Part shown: positions 26,203 through 35,206 of the stretch, in pieces
Position numbering within the stretch: position 1 is the first letter of the stretch
How the letters are laid out: each line of letters opens with the position of its first letter
Source: Pseudomonas sp. MF4836
GTDB taxonomy: Bacteria; Pseudomonadota; Gammaproteobacteria; Pseudomonadales; Pseudomonadaceae
Length of the DNA: 64,000 bases
NCBI RefSeq assembly: GCF_002018875.1
Contig: NZ_MVOL01000005.1
Coordinates: 248,001-312,000 of the forward strand
Direction of reading: 5' to 3'
Notes under the pieces: generated by a model
Seen by the model: the letters and a program-made list of their open reading frames with translations, nothing else
Databases searched by the model: none
Told to the model about the DNA's origin: nothing
Translations under genes and position numbers: made by a program

Positions 26203-27405
26203 TCAGAAAGTAAGGCCTTGGTTGAGCTGCATGATCGGCAGCAGCACCGCCAGCACGATGAACAACACCACCGCCCCCATCAGCAGAATCATCAGCGGTT
26301 CGAACAGCGCCAGCAGCAGATCGACCTGCCGCGCAAAACCGCGCTCCTGGTTGTCGGCAACCCGTTCGAGCATGTCGGGCAAGGTGCCGCTGGCCTCGCC
26401 GCTGGCCACCATATTCAGCAGCATCGGCGGGAAATACCCACTGGCGCTCAGCGCCCGGTACAGGGTCACGCCGCCTTCGACCTGCTCGCGCACGGTTTCC
26501 AGAGCCTGGTGAATCTGCCGATTACCCACGGTGGCGGTCGCCACTTCCAGGGATTCGAGCAACGGCACACCGCTGCCCAGCAAAATCGCCAGGCTGCGCG
26601 AGACCCGAGCGCTTTCCAGCACCGACAACAGCGTCCCGACCCGTGGCAGGCGCAATGCCAGGCGGTCGCGGCGCAAGCACCACGACGCCTGGCGCAGCAA
26701 CAATCGGGCGCCCAGCCCCAGCACCAACGCCAGGGCCAACAACCAGGGGCCGAGCAGCACCAGGCCTTCGCTGGCGCCGATCAGCACTCGGGTAATCAGG
26801 GGCAGGCTCTGCCCGGTATGGCTGAACTGCTCGGTGAGTTTGGGCACCACAAAAGTCATGAGGCCGATCACCACCGCCAGCGACACCAGGATCAGCACCG
26901 CCGGGTACACCAGGGCGGTGCGAGCCTTGTGCCGTTGCTTCTGCACCTGCTCCAGGTGCTCGGCCAGCCGCTCCAGCACCGGGGCCAATTTGCCGGAGCG
27001 CTCGCCGGCCTCGACCAGTGCGCAATACAGGGTGTTGAACTGCCCGCCCTGGCGCCGCAGGCTCTGGGCCAGGCTCAGGCCTTCGCCCAGGGCTCCGCGC
27101 ACCGCCACCAGCAGGTTGCGAATCGCCGGCTCCGCAAGCTGGCGCTCCAGGGTCGCCAGGGCATCCACCAGGGGAATGCCGGCACTGAGCAAGGTCGCCA
27201 ACTGCCGCGTCAGCTCGCACAGTTGCCCATGGTTCAAGCGTTGCCCGCGCGGGCTCGACAGGCTCCCGCGCTGCACCTGCAAGTCGCGGGCGAACAAGCC
27301 CTGCTCGCGCAGCAACTGCCGGGCATGGCGCTCGCTCTCTGCCTGGATGCTGGCTTTGCGGCTGCGCCCGAGCAGGTCCAGGGCCTGGTAGCGATACGTC
27401 GGCAT
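26203..27405 (-). CDS. gspF: Type II secretion inner-membrane protein F
   Basis: 400 residues. Starts MPTYRYQALDLLGRSRKASI as GspF/PilC proteins do; two T2SF domains (about 65-190 and 268-390), each followed by a membrane stretch (VYPAVLILVSLAVVIGLMTFVVP; LFEPLMILLMGAVVLFIVLAVLLPI). It is the polytopic core of the assembly platform. Its ATG shares one base with the gspE stop (TGATG). Confidence 0.94.
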   Translation of the reverse strand: MPTYRYQALDLLGRSRKASIQAESERHARQLLREQGLFARDLQVQRGSLSSPRGQRLNHGQLCELTRQLATLLSAGIPLVDALATLERQLAEPAIRNLLVAVRGALGEGLSLAQSLRRQGGQFNTLYCALVEAGERSGKLAPVLERLAEHLEQVQKQRHKARTALVYPAVLILVSLAVVIGLMTFVVPKLTEQFSHTGQSLPLITRVLIGASEGLVLLGPWLLALALVLGLGARLLLRQASWCLRRDRLALRLPRVGTLLSVLESARVSRSLAILLGSGVPLLESLEVATATVGNRQIHQALETVREQVEGGVTLYRALSASGYFPPMLLNMVASGEASGTLPDMLERVADNQERGFARQVDLLLALFEPLMILLMGAVVLFIVLAVLLPIMQLNQGLTF

Positions 27406-28865
27406 CAGTCACGCACCGCGCGCAGTACTTGCTCGAGGCTGGTCTGGCCCAGGCGCAGGCATTCGGTGGCCATGGCCGTGAGGCTCTGGCGCTTGTCCGC
27501 CAGGTAGTCGTGCATGGCCATTTCGCTGGCACCGTCGTACAGCAGGCTGATCAGCCCGGCATCCAAAGTGATGAATTCGTAGAGCCCGATGCGTCCGTTG
27601 TAGCCGCTGCCCTGGCAGTCTTCGCAGCCCTGAGGGTGAAAGCTCTGCTCCAGCTGCGCCAGTTCCGGCCACAGCTGGCGCTCGGCAGCCTGCAACGGCA
27701 CGGGGGTGGCGCAATGGCACAAGCGCCGCACCAGGCGCTGGGCCATGACGCCCTTGAGGCTGGAGGCAATCAGGAAGGGTTCGATGCCCATGTCGCGCAA
27801 GCGGGTCACGGCGCCCACCGCGCTGTTGGTGTGCAGGGTCGACAGCACCAGGTGCCCGGTCAGGCTGGCCTGCACCGCGATCTGCGCGGTCTCCTGGTCG
27901 CGAATTTCACCGAGCATGATCACGTCCGGGTCCTGGCGCAGAATCGCCCGCAGGCCACTGGCGAAGGTCATGCCGGCCCGGGGGTTGATCGCGGTCTGGC
28001 CGATGCCGGTGATCGCGTATTCCACCGGGTCTTCGACGGTGAGGATGTTGCACGAACCGTCGTTCAGCGCATTGAGGCTGGCATAGAGGGTGGTGGTCTT
28101 GCCCGAGCCGGTGGGCCCGGTGCTGAGCAGAATGCCGTTGGGCCGCGACAGGCAGGCACGCAGCGCCTGCTCGACCTCGGCCGGCATGCCCAGGTTGTTC
28201 AGGTCCAGCAGGTTGGCCTGCTTGTCGAGCACCCGCATCACCACCCGTTCGCCGTGGATGCCGGGCAAGGTCGAGACCCGGATATCCACCTCGCGACCGC
28301 CCGAGCGCAGGGTGATGCGCCCGTCCTGGGGCTGGCGTTTTTCGGCGATATCCAGGCGTGCCATGACCTTGATCCGCGACACCAGCATCGCTGACAGGGC
28401 CCGGGGCGGGCGCAGGATCTCACGCAAATGGCCATCGACCCGCAGCCGCACCACCAGGCTCTGCTCGAAGGTTTCGATATGGATATCCGACGCCCGCAAA
28501 CGCAGGCCCTCGGCGAACAACCCGTTGATCAGGCGGATCACCGGCGCTTCGTTGTCGCTTTCGAGCAGGTCCTCGATCCGCGGCAACTCGCTGATCAGGC
28601 TGTCGAGGTCAACCTGCTCGCCAATCCCTTCGATCAAGGCCGCGGTGGCCGACTCCCCGGCCTGGTACAGGCTGCCCAGGCGCACTTCGTACTGGGCCGG
28701 GTCCAGGTGCTCGACCGCCAATGGCAGGCCATGGACCCGCAACACTTCCTGCAAGGCATCGGTGTCGACATCCTCGCGCAGCAAAAGGCTCCAACCATCC
28801 TGGCCCGGCACCCGCGCCAGGCCGGCCTGGCGTGCCAGCCGATAGGGCAACAGGCTGCTTACCAT
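27405..28865 (-). CDS. gspE: Type II secretion ATPase E
   Basis: 486 residues. Walker A STGPTGSGKTTTLYA, Asp box and Walker B (DPDVIMLGEIRDQETA), His box (STLHTNSAVGAVTRL), and a zinc-knuckle region with cysteines in LCHC and GCEDC, a CxC plus CxxC arrangement instead of the usual two CxxC pairs. It powers pseudopilus assembly from the cytoplasm. It overlaps gspD by 7 bases. Confidence 0.95.
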   Translation of the reverse strand: MVSSLLPYRLARQAGLARVPGQDGWSLLLREDVDTDALQEVLRVHGLPLAVEHLDPAQYEVRLGSLYQAGESATAALIEGIGEQVDLDSLISELPRIEDLLESDNEAPVIRLINGLFAEGLRLRASDIHIETFEQSLVVRLRVDGHLREILRPPRALSAMLVSRIKVMARLDIAEKRQPQDGRITLRSGGREVDIRVSTLPGIHGERVVMRVLDKQANLLDLNNLGMPAEVEQALRACLSRPNGILLSTGPTGSGKTTTLYASLNALNDGSCNILTVEDPVEYAITGIGQTAINPRAGMTFASGLRAILRQDPDVIMLGEIRDQETAQIAVQASLTGHLVLSTLHTNSAVGAVTRLRDMGIEPFLIASSLKGVMAQRLVRRLCHCATPVPLQAAERQLWPELAQLEQSFHPQGCEDCQGSGYNGRIGLYEFITLDAGLISLLYDGASEMAMHDYLADKRQSLTAMATECLRLGQTSLEQVLRAVRD

Positions 28866-30799
28866 GTGCCGGCATCCAGGCGCTCGCGGCTGGCGGGGAA
28901 CAACTGCAGCAAGGCATTGCTCTGCGAAAGCGCCGGCAAGGCCAGGGACGTGTTGACCTTGAGGTTGCGATATTTTTCGCTGCTGAGTTGGGCCAGGGTC
29001 TCACCGTCACGCATGATTCGCGGGCGGATAAACACCATCAGGTTCTGCTTGGTGCGCTGGCTGGAAGTGGAGCGGAACAGCCGGCCCAAGCCCGGAATAT
29101 CGCCGAGCCAGGGCACGCGCTGGTCGCCGGATTTGGCTTCGTCGCCGATCAGCCCGCCGAGCACCACCAGGCCGTTGTCCTCGACCATGACCTTGGTCTT
29201 GATCTCGCGCTTGTTGGTGATGACATCGCTGGCGCCGGCACTGTCGGCAATCGAAGACACTTCCTGAACGATGTCCAGGCGCACGGTGTTGTCGATATTG
29301 ATCTGCGGTTTGATCCGCAGCTTGATCCCCACTTCCTTGCGCTCGATGGTCTGGTAGGGGTTGGTGTTGTTTTGCGTGACCGAGCCGGTGACGAAGGGCA
29401 CTTCCTGACCCACCAGGATCGACGCCTCGGCGTTGTCCAGGGTGAGCAGGGTCGGAGTCGACAGCAGGTTGAAGCCGCTTTCGCTTTTCAGCGCATTGAG
29501 CAGGGCCAGGAAATTCAGCCCGCCACCGCTCAGGTTGCCGACCCCGGCAGTCACCCCCGGGACATTCGCCAGGAGCTTGCCCAGGCCGGCGGTGTCGTTG
29601 CTGGAGGCGGCGGCCGCCAGGCTGGTGATGCTGGCGCCGCTGCCGGTGAAGTTGACCGCACCGCCGCCGAAGGAGTCGCCCATAAACAGCCACTGCACCC
29701 CCAGCTCCTGGGCACGAGTGTCGGAGACTTCGGCAATGATCGCTTCGACCACCACCTGGGCGCGGCGGATATCCAGCTGTTCAACGATGGTGCGGTAGGC
29801 GGCGATTTCACTGTCCGGACCCACCATCACCACGGCGTTGGTGCCCTCCTCCGACTCCATGCGGATCCCCGAGGTGCTGACCGCCACCTGCTTCTGCTCG
29901 CCTTCGGCCGGTGGCGCGCCGGCCGCCGTGTCCTGGGTCAGGCCGCGCAGCACCTTGACCACCTCGGCCGCATTGGCGTGGCGCAGGTACATCACTACGG
30001 TGTTGGAACTGCGCAGCGCGCTCTGGGGTTGGTCCAGCTGCTTGAGCAGGGTCCGCACCCGCTGCCGGCTATCGGCACTGCCGCGCACCAGCAAGGCGTT
30101 GCTGCGTGGGTCGGCAATCACTTGCGCGCTGTCGGCGCCCTGTTCCCGGGCCAGCAGGCGGGTCATCAACTGCGCGGTGTCGTTGGCGCTGGCGTTGACC
30201 AGGGGCAACACCTCCAGGGGTTCCTGGCTGACCTGGTCGAGCTGCAACAGCAGGCTGTCGATGCGGTCCAGGTTGCTGCGCCAGTCGGTGATCACCAACA
30301 GGTTGGCCGAGGGATAGGGGGTAATCACCCCGACCCGGGGGTCGATCAGCGGCTTGAGGATGTTCAGCATCTGCTCGCTGGCGGCGTTGCGCACGCTGAA
30401 CACCCGGGTCGCCATGCCGTCATTGACTTGCGGGTCCTGGCGCGAGGACTCCACCGGCACCGGCTCCAGGCGCGCCGCCTGGTCGGGCACGATCTTCACG
30501 CTGCCATTGGGCAGGTCGACCGCGGCAAACCCCTGGGCCCGCAGTTGGGCGAGAAAGATGTCGTAGATCTCTTCGCTGCCGAGCATCTCGATGCTGCGCA
30601 CCGTGACCTTGCCCTTGACCCGGGGGTCGATGATGAAGGTGGTGCTGGTGATGCGCGACACGCTGTCGATAAAGTCGGTCAGCTCGGTGTCGATGAAGTT
30701 GACCTCATACAAGGCCTCCTCTTCTTCGGCGCCGGCCGGAATAAAACTCAAGCTCAGGCACAAGGCCGTCAGGCCCAGGCATTTATTGATCATGTGCAT
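28859..30799 (-). CDS. gspD: Type II secretion outer-membrane secretin D
   Basis: 646 residues: signal peptide (about 1-24), N0 domain (YEVNFIDTELTDFIDSVSRI), N1-N3 repeats (about 120-330), and the secretin domain with LLSTPTLLTLDN, VGQEVPFVTGSVT and VPWLGDIPGLGRLFR, then an S-domain-like tail. It forms the outer-membrane pore. The tip segment between N3 and the secretin core is rich in Gly/Ser/Ala. Follows gspC by 7 bases. A second ATG two codons in is possible. Confidence 0.95.
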   Translation of the reverse strand: MHMINKCLGLTALCLSLSFIPAGAEEEEALYEVNFIDTELTDFIDSVSRITSTTFIIDPRVKGKVTVRSIEMLGSEEIYDIFLAQLRAQGFAAVDLPNGSVKIVPDQAARLEPVPVESSRQDPQVNDGMATRVFSVRNAASEQMLNILKPLIDPRVGVITPYPSANLLVITDWRSNLDRIDSLLLQLDQVSQEPLEVLPLVNASANDTAQLMTRLLAREQGADSAQVIADPRSNALLVRGSADSRQRVRTLLKQLDQPQSALRSSNTVVMYLRHANAAEVVKVLRGLTQDTAAGAPPAEGEQKQVAVSTSGIRMESEEGTNAVVMVGPDSEIAAYRTIVEQLDIRRAQVVVEAIIAEVSDTRAQELGVQWLFMGDSFGGGAVNFTGSGASITSLAAAASSNDTAGLGKLLANVPGVTAGVGNLSGGGLNFLALLNALKSESGFNLLSTPTLLTLDNAEASILVGQEVPFVTGSVTQNNTNPYQTIERKEVGIKLRIKPQINIDNTVRLDIVQEVSSIADSAGASDVITNKREIKTKVMVEDNGLVVLGGLIGDEAKSGDQRVPWLGDIPGLGRLFRSTSSQRTKQNLMVFIRPRIMRDGETLAQLSSEKYRNLKVNTSLALPALSQSNALLQLFPASRERLDAGTW

Positions 30800-30806
30800 A
30801 GTCGGT

Positions 30807-31235
30807 TCATTCCTGGCGCGTGAGGCCGATCACCGGCCGCCGGGGCGGCCACGGCAGGCGTTCGTGCTGCCCTTGATTGTCGAAAATCAGCCCGCGCTCA
30901 TCGATGTCGTGCAAGACGATGCCCGGGGCCAGGCGCTGACCAAGGGTCAACGTCCGTTCTTGTTGCTGGTAACGCAGCACCACCACCGTGGCGCGCAGCT
31001 GGCTGGCCTTGAGGCTGCCCAGGTAATCGACCTTGAGCGTGGTCAGCGGCAAGTCGCTGCCTGGCGCCTGGCGCGGTGCCCAATGCCGCTGGAGCAGGTC
31101 GGCCACCGGAGCCGGTTGCGGATACTGCGGCGGCGGTTGCGCGGCGCCGTGCCAGAGTTGCAGCACGCAGCGCGCCGCCAGCCAGGCCAGCAGGGTCACC
31201 AGCACCAGGTTGAACAGGCCGCCGGCACGGCTCAA
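30807..31235 (-). CDS. gspC: Type II secretion protein C, short form
   Basis: About 142 residues: one membrane helix (LVLVTLLAWLAARCVLQLW) and a homology-region domain (PLTTLKVDYLGSLKASQLRATVVVL ... ERTLTLGQRLAPGIVLHDIDERGLIF). No PDZ or coiled-coil C-terminus follows, so it is much shorter than classical GspC (about 270). No ATG is near; the best start is TTG 31235, whose TTGA overlaps the uxpA stop. The open frame to 31358 overlaps uxpA and reads as shadow sequence. GspC links the secretin to the inner-membrane platform. Confidence 0.8.
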   Translation of the reverse strand: MSRAGGLFNLVLVTLLAWLAARCVLQLWHGAAQPPPQYPQPAPVADLLQRHWAPRQAPGSDLPLTTLKVDYLGSLKASQLRATVVVLRYQQQERTLTLGQRLAPGIVLHDIDERGLIFDNQGQHERLPWPPRRPVIGLTRQE

Positions 31236-32884
31236 CTGATCAGGCTCCGTGGGTGCCACCCGGGATGACCCTGCACGTAACGCACGTGCGGCAGTTGCAG
31301 CGGCGCCAGTTGCCAATCCGCCGGCCGCTCGCGCAACCAGCCTTCCAGGTGTTGCCACAGCGGTTGCCCGGCCTCGGCGTCAAAGCCCAGGCCGAAGGTC
31401 CGGCATTGGCCGAGCGGTTCGGCAAACTCGCTGACCCGCTTGCCGCTGGGGCTGTAGGTGACCTGCCAGGGCTGGCCGAGCCAGCGCGGCAGATCCTGGC
31501 TGTTATCCAGCAGCAACGGCTCGCCAAACAGTTGCTCGGCCGCGTTCTCCAGCACCTGGCGTACCTGCTGCGCCGGCACGTCGACCACCGGCGCCGGGTA
31601 GCTGCCACTCAGGCTGATCAGGTGTTCGCGGGTAATCATCTGGCCCCGCGCCAGGGGGCTGTCGTAGCGCAACCCCGGCAGCAGCACCGCGCTGTCGGGC
31701 TGGCTCGCCAGTGCCTGGTGCAACAGGCGGTCCCAACTGCCGCCGCGCACATCGCGGCGCCAGAGGTTTTCCGGGGCCCGGGCCAAGGGTTGATCGAGCC
31801 AGCCGGCGTGGGCCGCCCGCTGTTGTTGCAGGCTTTGGCGCAGGCGTTGGGCATGGGCTTGTCCGCCAGCATCCAGGGCATTGTTGAAGGCCGGGTAGAA
31901 GCGCGCTTCGAACCGCCACTGCCCGGCCTGGGCCTGGCAACGGATACGAAACGCGCCGCTGGCCCGGGCCCCGCCCAGCAGCACCGGGACCCGTTTGCCC
32001 GAGCCTTGCAGGATTTCCACCGGTTGCGGCCACAGGTCCTGACCCCGGGCACAGAGCACCAGATCGACCTGGCTCAGGCGCTCGGCCAGCCAGAACCCCG
32101 GACCAGTGCCGACATCGGCCAGGGCCACCACCAGGTCGGCTTCGGCCCGGGCCTGAGTCAGCACCGGCTGCAGGCTGTGCAGCCATTGCTTGAGGGATGC
32201 TTTCTGATCCCGGGCATAGGGATCGGTGATCCCGACCACGGCGATGCGCACGCCGCCACGGCGGAACACACTCATGCCGGGGGTGGCCAGGCGTTGCGCG
32301 CTGTCGCTGGCCAGCCCGGCGCCCAGTACCGGATGGCCGAACTGGTGGTACAGCCCCTGGCATTGGTCCGGCCAGAGCACACGTTCATCGCTGCTGACTC
32401 GCACTTCGCTGCCAAGCAAGGCGCTGCCCTGGACTCCGGAGACCCCTCGGGTCAGGTAGGCCAGGCCACTGCCGTTCCAGCACTGGCCGTTTTCCAGGGT
32501 CAGGCTGTTGCCGTGGCCGGACTCCTCACGCAAGCGTTGCAGCAGCGCACCGAGCACTGCGTAGCCGCCGGTTTCCACGCCATCGCTCAAGGCCGCATCA
32601 AGCAGGCCATCGAGCGGGCTGCCGCCGGCTTGGGCAGAACGGGCATTGGCCCCGGTGATCCAGGGTGCTTGGCCGATACGTGTCGCCGGCCCCAGGCGAG
32701 TGGCGGGCACCACCGGGCGACCCGGCTGGCGGGCGTCGAGGGTATCGGCGACATACAACAGATCCACCGGCTGGCTGTCGCTCGGCCCCGCCGCAGCCCC
32801 CAGGCTGGAGCAGCCGGCGAGCCAGGGCGCACAGGCCCCGAGCGTCATCCATCCCAATACATCGCGCCGCACCATTGAAGCCAT
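31232..32884 (-). CDS. uxpA: SoxB-like metallophosphatase-fold lipoprotein, metal ligands lost
   Basis: 550 residues. Signal with twin arginine (VRRDVLGWMTLG) and lipobox LAGC25. The rest aligns by eye with SoxB/5'-nucleotidase proteins, including the C-terminal nucleotidase-type domain (about 345-530). The metal-site motifs have changed: the DTH of motif I reads DTLDA, GGDTW reads NGQCW, and the final GHTH region reads GQDLW, so hydrolase activity is doubtful. It heads the T2SS operon, with a tandem Pho box 57 bases upstream. By position it matches uxpA of the P. putida xcp cluster; that symbol comes from memory of that cluster. Confidence 0.72.
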   Translation of the reverse strand: MASMVRRDVLGWMTLGACAPWLAGCSSLGAAAGPSDSQPVDLLYVADTLDARQPGRPVVPATRLGPATRIGQAPWITGANARSAQAGGSPLDGLLDAALSDGVETGGYAVLGALLQRLREESGHGNSLTLENGQCWNGSGLAYLTRGVSGVQGSALLGSEVRVSSDERVLWPDQCQGLYHQFGHPVLGAGLASDSAQRLATPGMSVFRRGGVRIAVVGITDPYARDQKASLKQWLHSLQPVLTQARAEADLVVALADVGTGPGFWLAERLSQVDLVLCARGQDLWPQPVEILQGSGKRVPVLLGGARASGAFRIRCQAQAGQWRFEARFYPAFNNALDAGGQAHAQRLRQSLQQQRAAHAGWLDQPLARAPENLWRRDVRGGSWDRLLHQALASQPDSAVLLPGLRYDSPLARGQMITREHLISLSGSYPAPVVDVPAQQVRQVLENAAEQLFGEPLLLDNSQDLPRWLGQPWQVTYSPSGKRVSEFAEPLGQCRTFGLGFDAEAGQPLWQHLEGWLRERPADWQLAPLQLPHVRYVQGHPGWHPRSLIS

Positions 32885-32940
32885 TGTTCTCTCACCCTGA
32901 GGCTAACTCTTCACAGGGGCGGCATAGTGGCGGGCAATTA

Positions 32941-32969
32941 ATGACGGTTTAATGTCAGTTTTTTAACAG
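32941..32969 (-). promoter_or_regulatory. Tandem Pho box upstream of uxpA-gsp operon
   Basis: On the minus strand three heptamers, CTGTTAA, CTGACAT and CCGTCAT, follow each other at exact 11-bp steps with A/T-rich 4-bp spacers. Each adjacent pair matches the enterobacterial Pho box consensus at 15 of 18 positions. The end is 57 bases before the uxpA start, with a CACTAT/TATGCC -10-like hexamer about 12-14 bases further on. PhoB control in low phosphate is the natural reading and agrees with published behaviour of the P. putida xcp genes. Confidence 0.8.
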
Positions 32970-33117
32970 GGCTGAAATCTGCGGCCTTGTAACAAAAGGA
33001 AATAAAAGAAAGCAGGTTAAATCCGTTTTTAACAAAACCGCCAAAGAATCATCACACTCGGCTCTTACAGTCCCGGTTCCTTTCAAACCAACCGTGATCT
33101 ACAAAGGACCTGATGAA

Positions 33118-35151
33118 ATGAGTCGAGAGACTGGCGACAACCAGAATCGCAATCTGAGCCTCAACGAGCCGATGGAATCGGTACTCACTACCTACCTCAG
33201 CCGTCGCAGCGTGGTACGTGGCGGGCTCGGCGCCGCGATCGCCATGATTGCCGGCACCGGCCTGACCGGCTGCTTTGACAGCGACAGCGGCTCAGACAAC
33301 GACAGCACGCCGCCACCGACCACCAAGCCAGCACTGAAACTGGGCTTCAACTCGATCCCCGGCTCCCTGATCGACGCCTGCACCGTGGCCGCCGGCTACA
33401 CCGCCCATGTCCTGGCGCCTTGGGGCACGCCGTTGAACAGCACCGCCGCCGCCTGGAAAAGCGACGGCAGCAACACCTCGACCGACCAGGCCAACTCGGT
33501 GGGCATGCACCACGACGGCATGCGGTTCTTCCCGATCAATGGCAGCTCCACCGACGGCCTGATCGCCATCAACCACGAATACATCGACCAGGCCGCCCTG
33601 CACCCGGCCGGCGCCACCCTGATCGGCGGCATTCGCCCGGTCGAGGAAGTGCGCAAGGAGATCAACGCCCACGGCGCCGGCGTGATGCGCGTGACCAAGA
33701 TCAGCGGCCGCTGGCAGGTGATTGAAAACGACCCGCTGAACCGCCGCTTCACCACCGCCACGGTGATGGACCTGTCAGGCCCGATGAAAGGCACCGACCA
33801 CGTCAAGACCAAGTTCTCGCCCACCGGCACCCAGACCCGCGGCACCAACAACAACTGCGGCAACGGCTACACGCCGTGGGGCACCTACCTCACCTGCGAG
33901 GAAAACTGGCCAGGGATCTTCATCAATAAAAGCGGCGCCCGGCCGGCAGACCAGGTGCGGATCGGCGTCGGCACCACCAACGGCAACTATCGCTGGGAAA
34001 CCGCCGCCGGCGACCCGAGCGAAGTGGCCGAAGAGTTCAGCCGTTTCGACGTGACCCCCACTGGCGCCACGGCCACCGACGACTACCGCAACGAAGCCAG
34101 CACCTATGGCTATATCGTCGAGATCGACCCCTACAACTCCGCCACGCGCGCGGTGAAACGCACCGCCCTCGGTCGGTTCCGCCATGAAGGCTGCTGGCCG
34201 GGCCTGACCACCGCCGGCAAACCGGTGGTGTTCTACAGCGGCGACGACTCGCAGAACGAGTACCTGTACAAGTTCGTCTCCACCGCCCTGTGGGACCCGG
34301 CCGACGCCAACCCCAGCGATCGCCTGGCCACCGGCACCAAGTACATGGACAGCGGCAAGCTGTACGTGGCGCGCTTCAACGCCGACGGCAGCGGCGACTG
34401 GCTGCTGCTCGACGTGGCCAGCGCCACCACCGACGGCAGCACCCTGGGGGCGAAATTCACCGACCTGCCGGGGATCATCCTCAACACTCGGGGCGCCGCC
34501 GACGCCGTGGGCGCCACGCCCATGGACCGCCCGGAATGGACCTCGGTCAACCCGCTCAATGGCGACGTCTACCTGACGCTCACCAACAACACCAGCCGCA
34601 CCGTGGCCAACGCCGCCAACCCGCGCGTCAACAACAAGCACGGGCACATCATTCGCTGGCACGACGCCGACAATCAGATCGCCTTCACCTGGGACATCTT
34701 TGTCTTCGGCGCCAACGCCGCCGGCACCCCGGACATCAACCGCTCCGGCCTGACCGTACTCAACCAGTTCGCCAGCCCGGACGGCATGAGCTTCGACAGC
34801 CGTGGGGTGATGTGGATCCAGACCGACAACGGCGAATCCACCCTCACCAGCTACACCAACGATCAGATGCTGGTGGTGATCCCCACCAACCTGGTCGATG
34901 CCCAGGGCAAACAGGTGCCGGTCAACGCCCAGAACCAGGTCGACCTGCGGCGCTTCTTCGTCGGGCCCAACGGCTGCGAAGTGACCGGCGTGACCTTCAC
35001 CCCCGACAACAAAACCGTGTTCGTCAATATCCAGCACCCGGGCAACTGGCCGTCCACCGATGTGGCCACCGATGTCACGGTCGGCACTGTGCGCCCCCGC
35101 GCATCCACGGTGGTGATCCAGCGCAGCGATGGGGGTGAACTGGCAATCTGA
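33118..35151 (+). CDS. uxpB: PhoX-family alkaline phosphatase, Tat-exported lipoprotein
   Basis: 677 residues. A twin-arginine motif (SRRSVV, Arg29-Arg30) is followed by a lipobox LTGC52, then a Ser/Asp/Thr-rich linker. The body has PhoX marks: MHHDGMRFFPI, NCGNGYTPWGTYLTCEENW (the conserved Cys) and FRHEGC. PhoX enzymes use Fe and Ca to remove phosphate from many esters. In P. putida UxpB is made under low phosphate, exported by Tat and secreted through Xcp; gene layout and signals match here. ATG 33118 follows AAAGGA; a GTG at 33094 would add eight residues. Confidence 0.92.
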   Translation: MSRETGDNQNRNLSLNEPMESVLTTYLSRRSVVRGGLGAAIAMIAGTGLTGCFDSDSGSDNDSTPPPTTKPALKLGFNSIPGSLIDACTVAAGYTAHVLAPWGTPLNSTAAAWKSDGSNTSTDQANSVGMHHDGMRFFPINGSSTDGLIAINHEYIDQAALHPAGATLIGGIRPVEEVRKEINAHGAGVMRVTKISGRWQVIENDPLNRRFTTATVMDLSGPMKGTDHVKTKFSPTGTQTRGTNNNCGNGYTPWGTYLTCEENWPGIFINKSGARPADQVRIGVGTTNGNYRWETAAGDPSEVAEEFSRFDVTPTGATATDDYRNEASTYGYIVEIDPYNSATRAVKRTALGRFRHEGCWPGLTTAGKPVVFYSGDDSQNEYLYKFVSTALWDPADANPSDRLATGTKYMDSGKLYVARFNADGSGDWLLLDVASATTDGSTLGAKFTDLPGIILNTRGAADAVGATPMDRPEWTSVNPLNGDVYLTLTNNTSRTVANAANPRVNNKHGHIIRWHDADNQIAFTWDIFVFGANAAGTPDINRSGLTVLNQFASPDGMSFDSRGVMWIQTDNGESTLTSYTNDQMLVVIPTNLVDAQGKQVPVNAQNQVDLRRFFVGPNGCEVTGVTFTPDNKTVFVNIQHPGNWPSTDVATDVTVGTVRPRASTVVIQRSDGGELAI

Positions 35152-35169
35152 CAACCGCCCCGCCACCAC

Positions 35170-35196
35170 AAAAGCCCCGACTGGTTCGGGGCTTTT
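35170..35196. terminator. Bidirectional terminator between uxpB and gspK
   Basis: AAAAGCCCCGA and TCGGGGCTTTT form an 11-bp stem with A-run and T-run on the two sides. It ends uxpB on the plus strand; on the minus strand it serves gspK, whose stop is at 35207. Confidence 0.85.
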
Positions 35197-35206
35197 GCCG
35201 TCTGCC

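Noticed and set aside
28721..30823. 700-codon plus-strand open frame opposite gspD and gspE
   Set aside because: It is the mirror of high-GC coding sequence on the other strand, has no family motifs or ribosome site, and gspD is unmistakable.
32970..33093. Plus-strand Pho box for uxpB
   Set aside because: Only isolated half-sites such as TTGTAAC are present; no pair at 11-bp spacing comes near the consensus.
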